DNA of 64,000 nucleotides from contig NZ_CP119569.1 of assembly GCF_029277445.1 (NCBI RefSeq), forward strand, positions 184,362-248,361. The letters are read 5' to 3'. The stretch is from Pararhizobium qamdonense (GTDB lineage Bacteria; Pseudomonadota; Alphaproteobacteria; Rhizobiales; Rhizobiaceae). Positions 32,711 through 43,097 of the stretch are shown here, piece by piece. Position 1 is the stretch's first letter. Each line of letters starts with the position of its first letter. The notes beneath the pieces are model-generated. The model had not been told where the DNA came from. It did no database searches and saw only the letters and a program-made list of their open reading frames with translations. Both the position numbers and the translations under genes were made by a program.

Positions 32711-34150
32711 TCACCCGATCGTCGCGAGGAGTTCCGAGACACTTTTTTTGGCATCGCCATAGAACATTCGAGTGTTGTCCTTGTAGAAAAGCGGGTTCTC
32801 GATACCGGAATAGCCGGTGCCCTGGCCGCGCTTGGAGACGAAGACCTGCTTGGCCTTCCACACCTGCAGCACCGGCATGCCGGCGATTGGCGAATTCGGA
32901 TCTTCTTCCGCCGCCGGATTGACGATGTCATTGGAGCCGATGACGATGACGATGTCCGTGGTCGGGAAATCGTCGTTGATCTCATCCATTTCCAGGACGA
33001 TGTCATAGGGCACCTTGGCTTCGGCGAGCAGCACGTTCATGTGGCCCGGCAGACGGCCAGCCACCGGGTGGATGGCGAAGCGCACGGTCTTGCCGGCTGC
33101 CCTGAGCTTGCGGGTCAGCTCCGAGACCGCCTGCTGTGCCTGGGCAACCGCCATGCCGTAGCCCGGCACGATAATGACGCTGTCGGCATCGTTCAGCGCA
33201 TTGGCAACACCTTCCGCATCGATGGCGATCTGTTCGCCCTCGATCTCCATCGCCGGTCCCGTGGTGCCGCCGAAGCCGCCGAGAATGACGGAGACGAAGG
33301 AGCGGTTCATCGCCTTGCACATGATGTAGGAGAGGATCGCACCCGAGGAGCCGACCAGCGCACCGGTGACGATCAGCAAGTCGTTGCCGAGCGAAAAGCC
33401 GATGGCAGCGGCTGCCCAGCCGGAATAGCTGTTCAACATCGAGACGACCACGGGCATATCGGCGCCGCCGATGCCCATGATCAGGTGATAGCCGATGAAG
33501 AAGGCGAGCAGCGTCATCAGCACCAGTGTCCAGATGCCAGCGCCGTTGAAGAACATCACCAGCAGGATGATCGATATCAGCGCCGCCCCTGCATTGAGGA
33601 AATGGCCTCCCGGAAGCTTCTTTGCCTTGCCATCGACCTTGCCTGCCAGCTTGCCGAAAGCAACGACCGAGCCGGTGAAGGTGACCGCACCGATGAACAC
33701 GCCGAGGAAAACCTCGACCTTGAGGATGGCGATTTCCACCATGTCCTTGTGGGCGAGCTTCTCGGCAAAACCGGCCAGTGTCGACAGGTCACCGCCCGCC
33801 GCCTTCAGCGCCAGAACAGTGCCGAGTTCCAGTTCGGCATTATAGCCGATGAACACAGCGGCAAGGCCGACGAAGGAGTGAAGCGCCGCCACAAGCTGGG
33901 GCATTTCCGTCATTTGCACGCGGGCAGCGACATAGTAGCCCATGACCGAGCCGCCGGCGATCATCACCAGGATGATGAACCAATTGCCGACGCCCGGGCC
34001 GAATACGGTGGCGGCAACCGCAAGCGCCATGCCGACAATGCCATACCAGACGGCGCGCTTGGCGCTTTCCTGGCCGGACAGACCGCCGAGCGATAGGATG
34101 AAGAGAACAGCGGCGGCGATATAGGCCGCAGATACGATACCGATTGTCAT
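32711..34150 (-). CDS. pntB: NAD(P) transhydrogenase beta subunit
   Basis: A 479-residue membrane protein with nine or so membrane segments in the first 270 residues and a C-terminal NADP(H)-binding domain ([21 protein letters not shown], then a [20 protein letters not shown] block). Typical for Pnt[21 protein letters not shown]. Together with PntA it moves hydride from NADH to NADP using the proton gradient. It starts 19 bases after pntA. Confidence 0.97.
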   Translation of the reverse strand: MTIGIVSAAYIAAAVLFILSLGGLSGQESAKRAVWYGIVGMALAVAATVFGPGVGNWFIILVMIAGGSVMGYYVAARVQMTEMPQLVAALHSFVGLAAVFIGYNAELELGTVLALKAAGGDLSTLAGFAEKLAHKDMVEIAILKVEVFLGVFIGAVTFTGSVVAFGKLAGKVDGKAKKLPGGHFLNAGAALISIILLVMFFNGAGIWTLVLMTLLAFFIGYHLIMGIGGADMPVVVSMLNSYSGWAAAAIGFSLGNDLLIVTGALVGSSGAILSYIMCKAMNRSFVSVILGGFGGTTGPAMEIEGEQIAIDAEGVANALNDADSVIIVPGYGMAVAQAQQAVSELTRKLRAAGKTVRFAIHPVAGRLPGHMNVLLAEAKVPYDIVLEMDEINDDFPTTDIVIVIGSNDIVNPAAEEDPNSPIAGMPVLQVWKAKQVFVSKRGQGTGYSGIENPLFYKDNTRMFYGDAKKSVSELLATIG

Positions 34151-34169
34151 AGTCTTTTCCCCTCTCCGA

Positions 34170-35741
34170 TCACGACTTCTGGAACATGGCGAGCATGCGC
34201 CGTGTCACGAGGAAGCCGCCGACGATGTTGATCGTCGCGATCAGCACTGACAAAGCCGCCAGGATCACCACCAGCCAGTTGCTGGAGCCAACCTGCAGCA
34301 GCGCACCTAGAATGACGATGCCGGAAATGGCATTGGTCACCGCCATCAGCGGGGTATGCAGCGAGTGGCTGACATTCCAGATCACCGAGAAACCGATGAA
34401 GCAGGAGAGAACGAAGACGATGAAATGGCTCATGAAGCTTTCCGGCGCATAGGCACCGACTACGAGCAGCAGGAGCGTGGACACCACCAGCAGCCCGACC
34501 TGGTTCCGCGTCTGCGTCTTGAACGCGGCAACTTCCTTGGCGCGTTTTTCCGCAGGCGTCAGTTCCTTGACCTTCTCCTTCGGCTTGGCCGCCGCGATCG
34601 CCTGGATCTTCGGCGGTGGTGGCGGGAAGGTAATCTCGCCCTGGAAGGCAATGGTCGCACCGCGGATGATGTCGTCTTGCATATTGTGCACGATCGCGCC
34701 GTCCTTGGCCGGCGTCAGGTCGGTCATCATATGGCGGATATTGGTCGAATAAAGCGTCGATGCCTGGGCGGCCATGCGGCTCGGAAAGTCGGTATAGCCG
34801 ACGATCGTCACGCCGTTCTCCGACACGATCTTCTGGTCGGCAACGGTCAGGTCGCAATTGCCGCCGCGCTCGGCGGCAAGGTCGATGACGACCGAACCCG
34901 GCTTCATCGCAGCCACCATGTCGGCCAGCCACAGCTTGGGCGCATCACGGCCCGGGATCAGCGCCGTGGTGATGACAATGTCGATCTCGGGCGCCAGTTC
35001 GCGGAACTTGGCCAGCTGCTTTTCGCGAAACTCGGGCGACGAAGGAGCGGCATAACCGCCGGTTGCGGCGCCGTCCTGGTTCGCTTCGAATTCGAGATAG
35101 ACGAACTGCGCACCCATCGATTCGATCTGTTCGGCCACTTCCGGGCGCACGTCGAAGGCATAGGTGATCGCACCCAGCGAGGTCGCTGTGCCGATAGCGG
35201 CCAGACCGGCAACACCGGCGCCGATGACCAGAACCTTGGCCGGCGGCACCTTGCCGGCAGCAGTGACCTGGCCGGTGAAGAAACGACCGAAATTGTTGCC
35301 CGCCTCGATCACCGCGCGGTAGCCGGCGATATTGGCCATCGACGACAGGGCGTCCATCTTCTGGGCTCGGCTGATGCGCGGCACCATGTCCATGGCAATG
35401 ACATTGGCGCCGGTCGACTTCGCCTGCTCAAGCAGATCCTTGTTCTGCGCCGGATAAAATAAGGAGATCAGCGTTTTGCCTGAGGAAAGCCGGTCGACCT
35501 CGCGGGCCTCTGGCGACCGCACTTTGGCGATCACATCGACCGACGAAAAGAGCGCCTCGGCCCCATCCACAACGGTTACACCGGCAGCCCGATAGGCGTC
35601 GTCGGAGAAGCCGGCTGCTTTGCCGGCACCGGTCTCGATCACACACTCATAGCCGAGCTTCTGCAACTGAACCGCGCTGTCCGGCGTCATCGCGACGCGC
35701 GCCTCACTCAAAAACACCTCTTTGGGCGTCCCGATCTTCAT
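34170..35741 (-). CDS. pntA: NAD(P) transhydrogenase alpha subunit (fused alpha1-alpha2)
   Basis: A 523-residue protein from the ATG at 35741, giving [10 protein letters not shown]. The NAD-binding domain I has [31 protein letters not shown] and [21 protein letters not shown] charged linker ([13 protein letters not shown]) leads to four membrane segments of the alpha2 part, so the two alpha pieces are one polypeptide as in E. coli, not split as in Rhodospirillum. The gene lies in one operon with hisD-like and SDR genes, which suggests it converts their NADH into NADPH. Confidence 0.97.
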   Translation of the reverse strand: MKIGTPKEVFLSEARVAMTPDSAVQLQKLGYECVIETGAGKAAGFSDDAYRAAGVTVVDGAEALFSSVDVIAKVRSPEAREVDRLSSGKTLISLFYPAQNKDLLEQAKSTGANVIAMDMVPRISRAQKMDALSSMANIAGYRAVIEAGNNFGRFFTGQVTAAGKVPPAKVLVIGAGVAGLAAIGTATSLGAITYAFDVRPEVAEQIESMGAQFVYLEFEANQDGAATGGYAAPSSPEFREKQLAKFRELAPEIDIVITTALIPGRDAPKLWLADMVAAMKPGSVVIDLAAERGGNCDLTVADQKIVSENGVTIVGYTDFPSRMAAQASTLYSTNIRHMMTDLTPAKDGAIVHNMQDDIIRGATIAFQGEITFPPPPPKIQAIAAAKPKEKVKELTPAEKRAKEVAAFKTQTRNQVGLLVVSTLLLLVVGAYAPESFMSHFIVFVLSCFIGFSVIWNVSHSLHTPLMAVTNAISGIVILGALLQVGSSNWLVVILAALSVLIATINIVGGFLVTRRMLAMFQKS

Positions 35742-35763
35742 AGCTGTCTCATTCCCTTTGTTC

Positions 35764-36534
35764 TCAATCTGCGGTCCACCCGCCATCTACCATCAGCGCA
35801 GTTCCGGTGATCATCGCCGCGGCATCGGATGCCAGAAAAACGACCGGTCCCATGATGTCCTCGACCTCCCCGATGCGACCCAGCTTGATCTTTTCCTCTA
35901 TCCAGCGAAGCCGTTCGGGGTTGGAAAAGGTCTGCTCTGCAAGCGGCGTGCGAATGAAAGTGGGGCAGATCGTGTTGATCCGGATGCCATGGTGGCCCCA
36001 TTCAATCGCCATGGATTTGGTAAAGCCCTCCACCGCATGCTTCGTGGCGGCGTAGACGGCGCGGTCGATGCCACCGACATGGGCCATCTGCGAAGAGATG
36101 TTGATCAGCGAGCCTGGCCGCCCGGCCGCGATTAGGGTTTTTGCCACCGCGCGGGTAAGGAAATAGGCGCCACGCAGATTGAGGCCGACAACGGCATCGA
36201 AATCGTTAAGCGTCGTCTCCACCGCTGGGCCGTGGCGGGCAATGCCGGCACTGTTAACAAGGATATCGAAGGGCGCGTGGGTGCCAATGGTCCGCTCAGT
36301 TCCCGCAACATCCTGTACGTCGAGGGCAAGCGTTTCAGCCGAAAGCCCCCTCTCCTGCAGTGCTTTGGCCGTCTGCTCCAGCTTGTCGGCCGAGCGGGCG
36401 ACAAGCGTCACCTTTGCCCCGGCTTCGGCCAGCGCGACAGCCGCCGCCTGGCCGATCCCGGAGGTGGCCCCCGCAACGAGGGCCGTCCTGCCGTCGAGCC
36501 GGAACGATGGTGTTTGCGGCAAGATTATCGACAT
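35764..36534 (-). CDS. SDR family oxidoreductase
   Basis: A 256-residue classical SDR; the ATG at 36534 has GGAGGGAG upstream. TGxxxGxG-type motif AGATSGIGQ near 22-30, NSAG near 96-99, catalytic Ser in NISSQMAHVGG and Tyr in YAATKHAVEG, and a C-terminal ITGTALMVDGGWTAD. It sits between the HisD-family gene and pntA in one transcript, with 19 and 22 base gaps. Confidence 0.92.
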   Translation of the reverse strand: MSIILPQTPSFRLDGRTALVAGATSGIGQAAAVALAEAGAKVTLVARSADKLEQTAKALQERGLSAETLALDVQDVAGTERTIGTHAPFDILVNSAGIARHGPAVETTLNDFDAVVGLNLRGAYFLTRAVAKTLIAAGRPGSLINISSQMAHVGGIDRAVYAATKHAVEGFTKSMAIEWGHHGIRINTICPTFIRTPLAEQTFSNPERLRWIEEKIKLGRIGEVEDIMGPVVFLASDAAAMITGTALMVDGGWTAD

Positions 36535-36553
36535 GGGTTCTCCCTCCGAGCCG

Positions 36554-37864
36554 TTATTCGGCCGCCGCACCATAGGGGACGTTCTTGCCACCATAGCGGC
36601 GGACGCGGACATTGGCCTGTTCGGCATGGCCGATGAAGCCTTCCAGGATGCACAGCCGAGAGCAATATTCGCCGATCTGGGCGGCCGCCTCGTCGGTCAG
36701 CACCTTCTGGTAGGAATGCGTCTTCAGGAATTTGCCGACCCAGAGACCGCCGGTATAGCGCCCTGCCTTCTTGGTCGGGAGGGTGTGATTGGTGCCGATC
36801 ACCTTGTCGCCATTGGCGACGTTGGTCCGCGGTCCAAGGAACAGCGCACCATAGGAATGCATCTTTTCCAGAAACCAGTCGTCGCGATCGGTCATTACCT
36901 GCACGTGTTCCGAGGCGATATCGTTAGCGACATCGAGCATTTCCTCATGGGTGTCGCAGAGGATGACCTCGCCGTAGTCGACCCAACTTTTCGAGGCCGT
37001 GTCGGCCGTCGGCAGAATGGCCAGCAGGCGTTCAATCTCCGCGAGCGTGTCTTCGGCAAGCTTGCGGGAATTCGTGATCATCACCGCCGGCGAGTTGTAA
37101 CCATGTTCGGCTTGGCCGAGCAGGTCTGTGGCGCACATTTCGGCGTCGACGGTCTCGTCGGCGATTACCATGGTCTCGGTCGGGCCGGCGAAGAGATCGA
37201 TGCCGACGCGGCCGTAGAGCTGGCGCTTGGCTTCCGCCACGAAAGCATTGCCCGGGCCGACCAGCATGTGGACGGGCGCGATCGTCTCTGTGCCGATCGC
37301 CAGCGCGCCGACCGCCTGAATGCCGCCAAGCACATAGATTTCATGTGCGCCGCCCAGATGCATGGCGGTGATGACGGCCGGGTTAGGCTCGCCCTTGAAG
37401 GCAGGCGTCGCAGCTACGATGCGCGGCACACCGGCCACGGAGGCTGTGGCCACTGACATATGGGCCGAGGCGACCATGGGAAACTTGCCCCCCGGAATGT
37501 AGCACCCAACCGACTGGACCGGGATGTTCTTGTGGCCGAGGATGACACCTGGCAGAGTCTCGACCTCGATGTCGCGCATGGAATCGCGCTGCGCCTGGGC
37601 AAAGTTACGAACTTGCGCCTGGGCGAACTTGATGTCTTCCATGTCGCGTGGCGCGACCTTGTTCATAAGTGCCTCGATATCGCCGGGCGACAGCTTGAAC
37701 GACGGCGGCGAGTACTTATCGAACTTTTCCGAAAGCTCGCGCACGGCCATGTCGCCGCGGGCCTCGATGTCCTTCAGAATGTTCTCGACCGTGCTGCGAA
37801 CCTCGCTGTCGTCTGCCGAGCGTTCTGCCTCGGGCTTGCCGCGCTTGAGATAGGTAATGGTCAT
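36554..37864 (-). CDS. HisD-family dehydrogenase (histidinol/sulfopropanediol type)
   Basis: A 436-residue protein starting at the ATG at 37864. HisD landmarks are all there: [41 protein letters not shown], the metal ligands in GQAEHGYNS, and GTNHTLPT near the C-terminus. No his genes surround it; it is grouped with an SDR, pntAB and a divergent LacI regulator. In rhizobia similar genes act in catabolism, for example the R-sulfopropanediol dehydrogenase HpsN, and this is a possible identity. A much longer frame upstream is antisense to LacI and is not part of the gene. Confidence 0.9.
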   Translation of the reverse strand: MTITYLKRGKPEAERSADDSEVRSTVENILKDIEARGDMAVRELSEKFDKYSPPSFKLSPGDIEALMNKVAPRDMEDIKFAQAQVRNFAQAQRDSMRDIEVETLPGVILGHKNIPVQSVGCYIPGGKFPMVASAHMSVATASVAGVPRIVAATPAFKGEPNPAVITAMHLGGAHEIYVLGGIQAVGALAIGTETIAPVHMLVGPGNAFVAEAKRQLYGRVGIDLFAGPTETMVIADETVDAEMCATDLLGQAEHGYNSPAVMITNSRKLAEDTLAEIERLLAILPTADTASKSWVDYGEVILCDTHEEMLDVANDIASEHVQVMTDRDDWFLEKMHSYGALFLGPRTNVANGDKVIGTNHTLPTKKAGRYTGGLWVGKFLKTHSYQKVLTDEAAAQIGEYCSRLCILEGFIGHAEQANVRVRRYGGKNVPYGAAAE

Positions 37865-37930
37865 GAGTGATCTCCCTTTCGAAAACGAGAATATGATGCT
37901 AAAGCGGTAATGCAAGTTTTCATCAATGAT

Positions 37931-37945
37931 GTGAAAAAATTTCAC
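37931..37945. promoter_or_regulatory. Probable LacI-family operator
   Basis: A perfect 15-base palindrome GTGAAA-AAA-TTTCAC located 9 bases before the LacI start and 66 bases before the HisD-family gene, so it overlaps the divergent promoters. Confidence 0.6.
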
Positions 37946-37954
37946 TGAGGTTTC

Positions 37955-38935
37955 ATGAAGCCTACCGCAAAACAGGTTGCCCATGCCGCCGGCGTTTCGA
38001 TCTCGGCGGTCTCGCGCGCCTTCACGCCCGGTGCGCCTATTGAACCCGCCAAACGCCGCGCCATTCTCGCAGTAGCCGAAGAGCTCGGCTATATCAGCCC
38101 GGCCCGGCGCACGGCCGAGGTGATCGCAGCGGGAACCGTCACGCTGGTAGCCGGCGACTTGCTCAACCCTTTTTACCCGACCGTGCTCGACAGCCTTGCC
38201 CGGCAACTGCAGGGCAGCGGGCGCCAGTTGCTGGTTTATGCGCTGGCGGCCTCGGACACGGTCGATTCTGCTACGGACCGTATCCTCGCAGCGCGGCCAT
38301 CGGCGATCATCGTCACCTCTGCCTACCTCACTTCCAACATGGCGCGCGCCTGCCGGCAGCACCAGATCAAGGTAGTGCTTCTCAACCGCGTGCAGCGGGA
38401 TATCCGCACCAATGCCGTGGCCTGCGACAACTATCAGGGCGGGCGGGACGTCGCCCGGCTGCTGCTCGATCGCGGGTGTCGAAGGATCGGTTTTGTTGGC
38501 GGCATTGCCAACACCTCTACCCATGCAGAACGAGCGCGCGGCTTTCGCGATGTGTTGCACGAGGCAGGCCGCACCGTGCAGGCGCAGGTCCATGGAAATT
38601 TCAACTACCAGGACGGATATCAAGCCGGGATGACGCTCTTGTCCTCGGCAGAACGACCGGACGCGATCTTCTGCTGCAACGACATCATGGCGCTTGCCGT
38701 GATCGATGCGGCGCGCGAATGCGGGGTGCGCGTCCCCGAGGACCTGGCGATCGTCGGTTTCGACGACATCCCCATGGCGAGTTGGAATTCCTACCAGCTC
38801 ACCACGATCCGCCAGCCAGTGGAGCGGATGGTGCAGGAGGCGCTCAGGCTGATTGACGACCCCAACATCAAGCCCTCGGACGCGGGCGTTACTCGATTGC
38901 TTGCCGGCGAATTCGTCATGCGCCGCACGGCCTGA
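37955..38935 (+). CDS. LacI family transcriptional regulator
   Basis: A 326-residue protein. The HTH is [23 protein letters not shown] (given in part) with the hinge helix [13 protein letters not shown], then a periplasmic-binding-like sensor domain with [18 protein letters not shown], a typical [14 protein letters not shown] and [10 protein letters not shown]. It diverges from the HisD-SDR-pntAB operon and most likely represses it until its ligand is present. Confidence 0.93.
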   Translation: MKPTAKQVAHAAGVSISAVSRAFTPGAPIEPAKRRAILAVAEELGYISPARRTAEVIAAGTVTLVAGDLLNPFYPTVLDSLARQLQGSGRQLLVYALAASDTVDSATDRILAARPSAIIVTSAYLTSNMARACRQHQIKVVLLNRVQRDIRTNAVACDNYQGGRDVARLLLDRGCRRIGFVGGIANTSTHAERARGFRDVLHEAGRTVQAQVHGNFNYQDGYQAGMTLLSSAERPDAIFCCNDIMALAVIDAARECGVRVPEDLAIVGFDDIPMASWNSYQLTTIRQPVERMVQEALRLIDDPNIKPSDAGVTRLLAGEFVMRRTA

Positions 38936-38944
38936 TCCCAATCA

Positions 38945-40567
38945 TCAGCGGAGGCCATCCGCAAGGATCATGGCCGCACCTTTTGCACCAATCATTGCAG
39001 TTGGCGTATTGGTGTTGCCAGAAACGATCGATGGCATGACAGACGCGTCCGCGATCCGCAAACCCGAAAGGCCGATGACGCGCAAGCGCTCGTCGACTAC
39101 GGCCAGTCCGTCGGTCTTCACACCCATTTTCGCGGTCCCGACTGGGTGGAAGATCGTCGTCCCAATGTCGCCCGCCGCCTTCGCAAGATCGAGGTCGTCA
39201 TTGGAGACCAAAGGCCCCGGAAGATATTCGTTGGGCTCGAACGGCTTCAAAGCGGACTGGCTCATCAATCGGCGAGTGACTCTAATTGCATCGGCTGCGA
39301 CTGTGCGATCCTCTTCCGTCGACAGATAAGCTGGTGCGATAATCGGCTTGTCGTTGATATCGCGACTGCGCAGCGCCACCTGCCCCCGCGAAGTCGGGCG
39401 CAAATTGCAGGCACTCACCGTGATCGCCGGAAAGTCATGCAAAGGGTCTCCAAACTTGTCGAGCGATAATGGCTGGACGTGGAACTGGATGTTCGGCCGG
39501 TCAATCCCTGGACGGGAACAGGTGAATATGCCAAGCTGCGAAGGCGCCATTGTCAGCGGCCCCGTTCGCTTCAGCGCATACTCGACACCCATCATCCCAC
39601 GCCGGAACATGGAACGGTACATCGTGTTCAGCGTCGGAGCGCCACTGACGCGATAGATAGCGCGCTGCTGAAGATGGTCCTGAAGGTTGCCGCCAACACC
39701 GGGCAAATCTGCCACGACGTCGATCCCGAGCTCCCGAAGACGGGATGCCCCACCGATACCTGATCTTTGGAGAATTTGGACAGAGCCGATCGCCCCGGCG
39801 CATAGGACAATCTCGGCCCGCGCCCTCACCGCGAAGGCGTTGCCGCCTTGAACACAGTGCAGTGTATCCGCCCGATGGCCGTCGAAAGCGATCCGGTCAG
39901 TCAGCACATGCGTCTCCAGATGCAGGTTCTGACGCTTGAGCGCCGGCTTCAAAAAGCCCCGCGCGGCCGACCAGCGGCGGCCGCGCCTTTGGTTGACGTG
40001 AAAATAGCCGGATCCTTCGTTATTGCCGGTATTGAAATCCCCGACCTTGGGAATACCCATTTGCTCCGCCGCATCGGCGACGGCCTGCAGGATCTTCCAA
40101 CTAACGCGCGGCGGCTCCACGCGAAAACCGCCGCCAGTGCCGTGAAACTCCCCAGCCCCTAGAAAGTGATCCTCGATATCGCGAAACACCGGCATGACGT
40201 CCTGCCAGCCCCAACCAGTTAGTCCGAGATCGCGCCAGCCGTCATAGTCGGCAGCCTGTCCGCGCATAGCGATCATTGCATTGATCGCAGAACTTCCGCC
40301 GATGACTTTGCCACGCGGATACGCAAGAGAACGGCCATTCAGGCCAGCCTCTGCCTCGGTCCTGAACATCCAGTCCGCACGCGGATTGCCAATGGCGAAG
40401 AGATAGCCAACCGGAATATGAAACCAAATCCAGTTGTCGAGACCGCCCGCTTCGAGTACGAGGACGGAATGCCGCCCGTCGCGCGAAAGCCTCTCGGCGG
40501 CCACGCAACCGGCGGTGCCGGCCCCCACCACGATATAGTCATATTCCTTGCCGATGCGGTCCGCCAT
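38945..40567 (-). CDS. GMC family FAD-dependent oxidoreductase
   Basis: A 540-residue flavoprotein; I chose the ATG at 40567, since its box AACGAGG is six bases away. The FAD site is VGAGTAGCVAAERL at 14-27, the GMC signature 1 is in PRGKVIGGSSAINAM, and signature 2 is near GAIGSVQILQRSGIGG. The catalytic His is in FHPVGTAKMG and the C-terminus has SGNTNTPTAMIGAK. These enzymes oxidise alcohols to aldehydes or ketones (alcohol or choline dehydrogenase type). It is the last gene of the operon with BVMO and Liv genes. Confidence 0.93.
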   Translation of the reverse strand: MADRIGKEYDYIVVGAGTAGCVAAERLSRDGRHSVLVLEAGGLDNWIWFHIPVGYLFAIGNPRADWMFRTEAEAGLNGRSLAYPRGKVIGGSSAINAMIAMRGQAADYDGWRDLGLTGWGWQDVMPVFRDIEDHFLGAGEFHGTGGGFRVEPPRVSWKILQAVADAAEQMGIPKVGDFNTGNNEGSGYFHVNQRRGRRWSAARGFLKPALKRQNLHLETHVLTDRIAFDGHRADTLHCVQGGNAFAVRARAEIVLCAGAIGSVQILQRSGIGGASRLRELGIDVVADLPGVGGNLQDHLQQRAIYRVSGAPTLNTMYRSMFRRGMMGVEYALKRTGPLTMAPSQLGIFTCSRPGIDRPNIQFHVQPLSLDKFGDPLHDFPAITVSACNLRPTSRGQVALRSRDINDKPIIAPAYLSTEEDRTVAADAIRVTRRLMSQSALKPFEPNEYLPGPLVSNDDLDLAKAAGDIGTTIFHPVGTAKMGVKTDGLAVVDERLRVIGLSGLRIADASVMPSIVSGNTNTPTAMIGAKGAAMILADGLR

Positions 40568-40622
40568 CGTCATCCTCGTTGATCGTTGATCCGGTAGCCG
40601 GCGTGCACGCCGGGATGGAAAG

Positions 40623-41582
40623 TCAGGCCCGATCTGACGTCGGGACGGCCCGTGCGACGAATGTCGCGTTCAATTCCATCAGACGCTGGTCGCGCCAGAG
40701 GGAGCGCTGGGCTAGACCATCTTGTGGAAGAGCGGCCCGCCGCTCTGCTTCGGCGCGCTGGACAACATCGTCGGGCCACCGTTCCGGCTGGCGAGAAGCG
40801 GCGATTGAATGATAGAGGGGAGCAAGGCGTCGCGCGTAGTCGGCGATGCCTTCTGGCGCGTTGAGATCGATTGTCTCGAACGGTCCCATGAACGACCAGC
40901 GGCGTCCAAGCCCTTGCGAGACGGCCGCATCGATGTCTGCCAGGCTGGCCGCGCCTTCGGCATAGAGGGCCCAAGCTTCGTTCAGCAGGGCGCCCTGCAG
41001 CCGGTTGAGGACGAAGCCCTCGATTTCCGAGTTGATGACGATCGGCGATTGGCCGATCCGCTGCATTTCCTTGCGAACCAGAGCCACTACGCCGGCCTCC
41101 GTCCAAGGGGCGGCGACAAGTTCGACCAACGGAATGAGATGCGGTGGATTAACGGGATGCACAACGAGAAAGCGCTCGCGCCAGGGTATGTCAGCTGTGA
41201 ACTGCGATGCAGGAATGCCTGACGTCGAACTTCCGCAGATTGCCTCCGGGCGCATGGCAGACGCGATCTCCCGACATACGTCCATTTTCACGTCGATGCG
41301 CTCAAGCACCGACTCCTGAACGTAGTCGGCGTCGCTCACCGCTTCGGGCAAGGTTTCAACAACATGGAGGTGCTGCAGAACGGCATCAACGTCGCCGATC
41401 AAGCCAAGGCGTTTCATATCGGCAAGGCTCTCGCTAATCCGCGCAAGAGCCCGGGAACGTATATCCGCGATGCCGTCGAAAATCCGAACGTTCAAACCAG
41501 CTCTGGCGAAGACAATTGCCCAGCCGAGGCCGACCAGACCTGCCCCAACCACGGCTACGGTCTGAAAACGATTTTCACCCAT
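40623..41582 (-). CDS. 3-hydroxyacyl-CoA/L-gulonate-type dehydrogenase
   Basis: A 319-residue protein from the ATG at 41582 (GAGGAG upstream). The N-terminal NAD site is VAVVGAGLVGLGWAIVFARAG; the catalytic region has SSTSGIPASQF, HPVNPPHLIPLVELV with its His, and EGFVLNRLQGALLNEAW. This layout fits the 3-hydroxyacyl-CoA dehydrogenase family, including L-carnitine dehydrogenase and L-gulonate 3-dehydrogenase, which act on free hydroxyacids as well. In this operon a hydroxyacid released by the esterase is a plausible substrate. Confidence 0.9.
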   Translation of the reverse strand: MGENRFQTVAVVGAGLVGLGWAIVFARAGLNVRIFDGIADIRSRALARISESLADMKRLGLIGDVDAVLQHLHVVETLPEAVSDADYVQESVLERIDVKMDVCREIASAMRPEAICGSSTSGIPASQFTADIPWRERFLVVHPVNPPHLIPLVELVAAPWTEAGVVALVRKEMQRIGQSPIVINSEIEGFVLNRLQGALLNEAWALYAEGAASLADIDAAVSQGLGRRWSFMGPFETIDLNAPEGIADYARRLAPLYHSIAASRQPERWPDDVVQRAEAERRAALPQDGLAQRSLWRDQRLMELNATFVARAVPTSDRA

Positions 41583-41619
41583 TTTGCTTCTCCTCTTCTT
41601 TTCTCTGGACGACCGGCGC

Positions 41620-42354
41620 TTATCGGAGATGGGTCGCGCCGTTGACGTCGAAGATTGCGCCTGAAGCAAATCCACCGCCCGGTGCGCAAAGAAGCAGGAC
41701 AAAGGCTCCAACTTCCTCAGGCGCTGCGAGACGCTTGAGAGGAACTGCGTCTGGCTCGTAGCCACGCCCCATAATCATTGGTGTATCGATCGGGCCCGGC
41801 GCGATAGCATTGACGGTCACGTTATGCTCGGCGCCTCGCTGCGCCAGCCAACGCGTGAAGGCATGGATGCCGCCTTTCGTAAATGCGTAGTGGGGTCCAG
41901 AGCGCAGCCCGCCCATCCACCCAGCAACGGAACCAAACAGGACGATGCGCCCTCCACCCTGCTCGACCATCTTCGGATAGTAGGCTCGCGTCAGATTGGC
42001 CGGCCCCTTAATGTTAACGGCGATGGTCCGATCCAATGCCTCATCCCAGCTTTCGTCCATCCAGTCGTCGGGAGGGCAGATCGCAGCGCAGTCGACCAGG
42101 CCGTAAACCGGCCCAGTTGCTCCGGAAAGCCGCGAGACCGCATCCTTGCTGCTCGTATCGCAGCTATGGAAAGTCGCAGGGCCACTTAGCTCTCCTACTG
42201 TCCTGCGGATGGTATCGACATCTGCGATGTCGACGAGCGCAACCTCGGCACCATGCGCAGAGCACAGGCGCGCCGAAGCAGCTCCAATGCCACCACCGGC
42301 TCCGGTGATCAGTATCCTTCGTCCGGTCAAGTCGTTGGGACGGAAGCTTGTCAT
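41620..42354 (-). CDS. SDR family oxidoreductase
   Basis: A 244-residue classical SDR; the ATG at 42354 has AAGGAG six bases upstream. ITGAGGGIGAASARL near 16-30, catalytic Ser in FGSVAGWMGG and YAFTKGG, then APGPIDTPMI. The NNAG site reads as DCAA, a variation seen in several family members. It is placed between livF and the hydroxyacyl dehydrogenase. Confidence 0.9.
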   Translation of the reverse strand: MTSFRPNDLTGRRILITGAGGGIGAASARLCSAHGAEVALVDIADVDTIRRTVGELSGPATFHSCDTSSKDAVSRLSGATGPVYGLVDCAAICPPDDWMDESWDEALDRTIAVNIKGPANLTRAYYPKMVEQGGGRIVLFGSVAGWMGGLRSGPHYAFTKGGIHAFTRWLAQRGAEHNVTVNAIAPGPIDTPMIMGRGYEPDAVPLKRLAAPEEVGAFVLLLCAPGGGFASGAIFDVNGATHLR

Positions 42355-42383
42355 GGCTGTCTCCTTTATCGGCATGGCTTTGC

Positions 42384-43097
42384 TCACAGCGCCAGATAAC
42401 GCTGGCTGATGTCCTGATTGGCTCGCAATTGCTCGATCGTACCGTGATAGACGGCGCGCCCGCGATCAACAATCGTCACATGCGAAGCTACGCCGAGGCA
42501 GAAATGCATATTCTGTTCGGCAAGGAGAATGGTGACCCCAAGCTCCTTCAGCGTCACAATCAGCTTGCCGATCGACTGGACGATGATTGGTGCGAGCCCT
42601 TCGCTTGGCTCGTCCAGCATCAGCACATCTGGATTTCCCATCAGAGTGCGGGCGATGGTGAGCAGTTGCTGCTCGCCACCCGAGAGAAGTCCAGCACGGC
42701 GCGTCTTCATGGTGGCAAGAAGCGGGAACACCTCGTAGATGCGGTCCAGCGTCCACTGCATTCGACGGTCCGTGCCGCGCTTGGCGCCAATCATCAGATT
42801 GTCTTGCACGGTGTGGTCGGGGAAAACCTGCCGGTCTTCGGGAACATAGCCGATGCCTAAACGTGCAATCGTATATGGAGCGCGTCCGCGAAGCTGTTGG
42901 CCCGAAACCGTGATCGCGCCATTGCGCGGTGGCGCTAGACCTGCAATTGCCTTGAATGTCGTACTTTTCCCGGCCCCGTTGCGACCGAGCAGCGCCATCA
43001 CCTGCCCCTTATGAACCGAGAAGCTCATCCCGAACAGGATCTGGCTGTCGCCGTAAAAGACGTTGGCATTCCCAACCGTTAGTATTGCATCGCTCAT
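42384..43097 (-). CDS. livF: Branched-chain amino acid-type ABC transporter ATPase LivF
   Basis: A 237-residue ATPase. Walker A GRNGAGKST, signature LLSGGEQQLLTIARTL, Walker B VLMLDEPSEGLAP and the LivF-type YVPEDRQVFP. Its ATG overlaps the livG stop by four bases. With LivG it forms the ATPase dimer of an importer in the HAAT class, whose ligands in rhizobia include amino acids, amides and aromatic acids. Confidence 0.95.
   Translation of the reverse strand: MSDAILTVGNANVFYGDSQILFGMSFSVHKGQVMALLGRNGAGKSTTFKAIAGLAPPRNGAITVSGQQLRGRAPYTIARLGIGYVPEDRQVFPDHTVQDNLMIGAKRGTDRRMQWTLDRIYEVFPLLATMKTRRAGLLSGGEQQLLTIARTLMGNPDVLMLDEPSEGLAPIIVQSIGKLIVTLKELGVTILLAEQNMHFCLGVASHVTIVDRGRAVYHGTIEQLRANQDISQRYLAL

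Noticed and set aside
36554..37864. HisD-family gene as part of histidine biosynthesis
   Set aside because: No other his genes adjacent; the operon and LacI regulator point to catabolism.
37865..38941. Long upstream extension of the HisD-family reading frame
   Set aside because: It is antisense to the well-supported LacI gene, and the HisD homology begins at the ATG at 37864.
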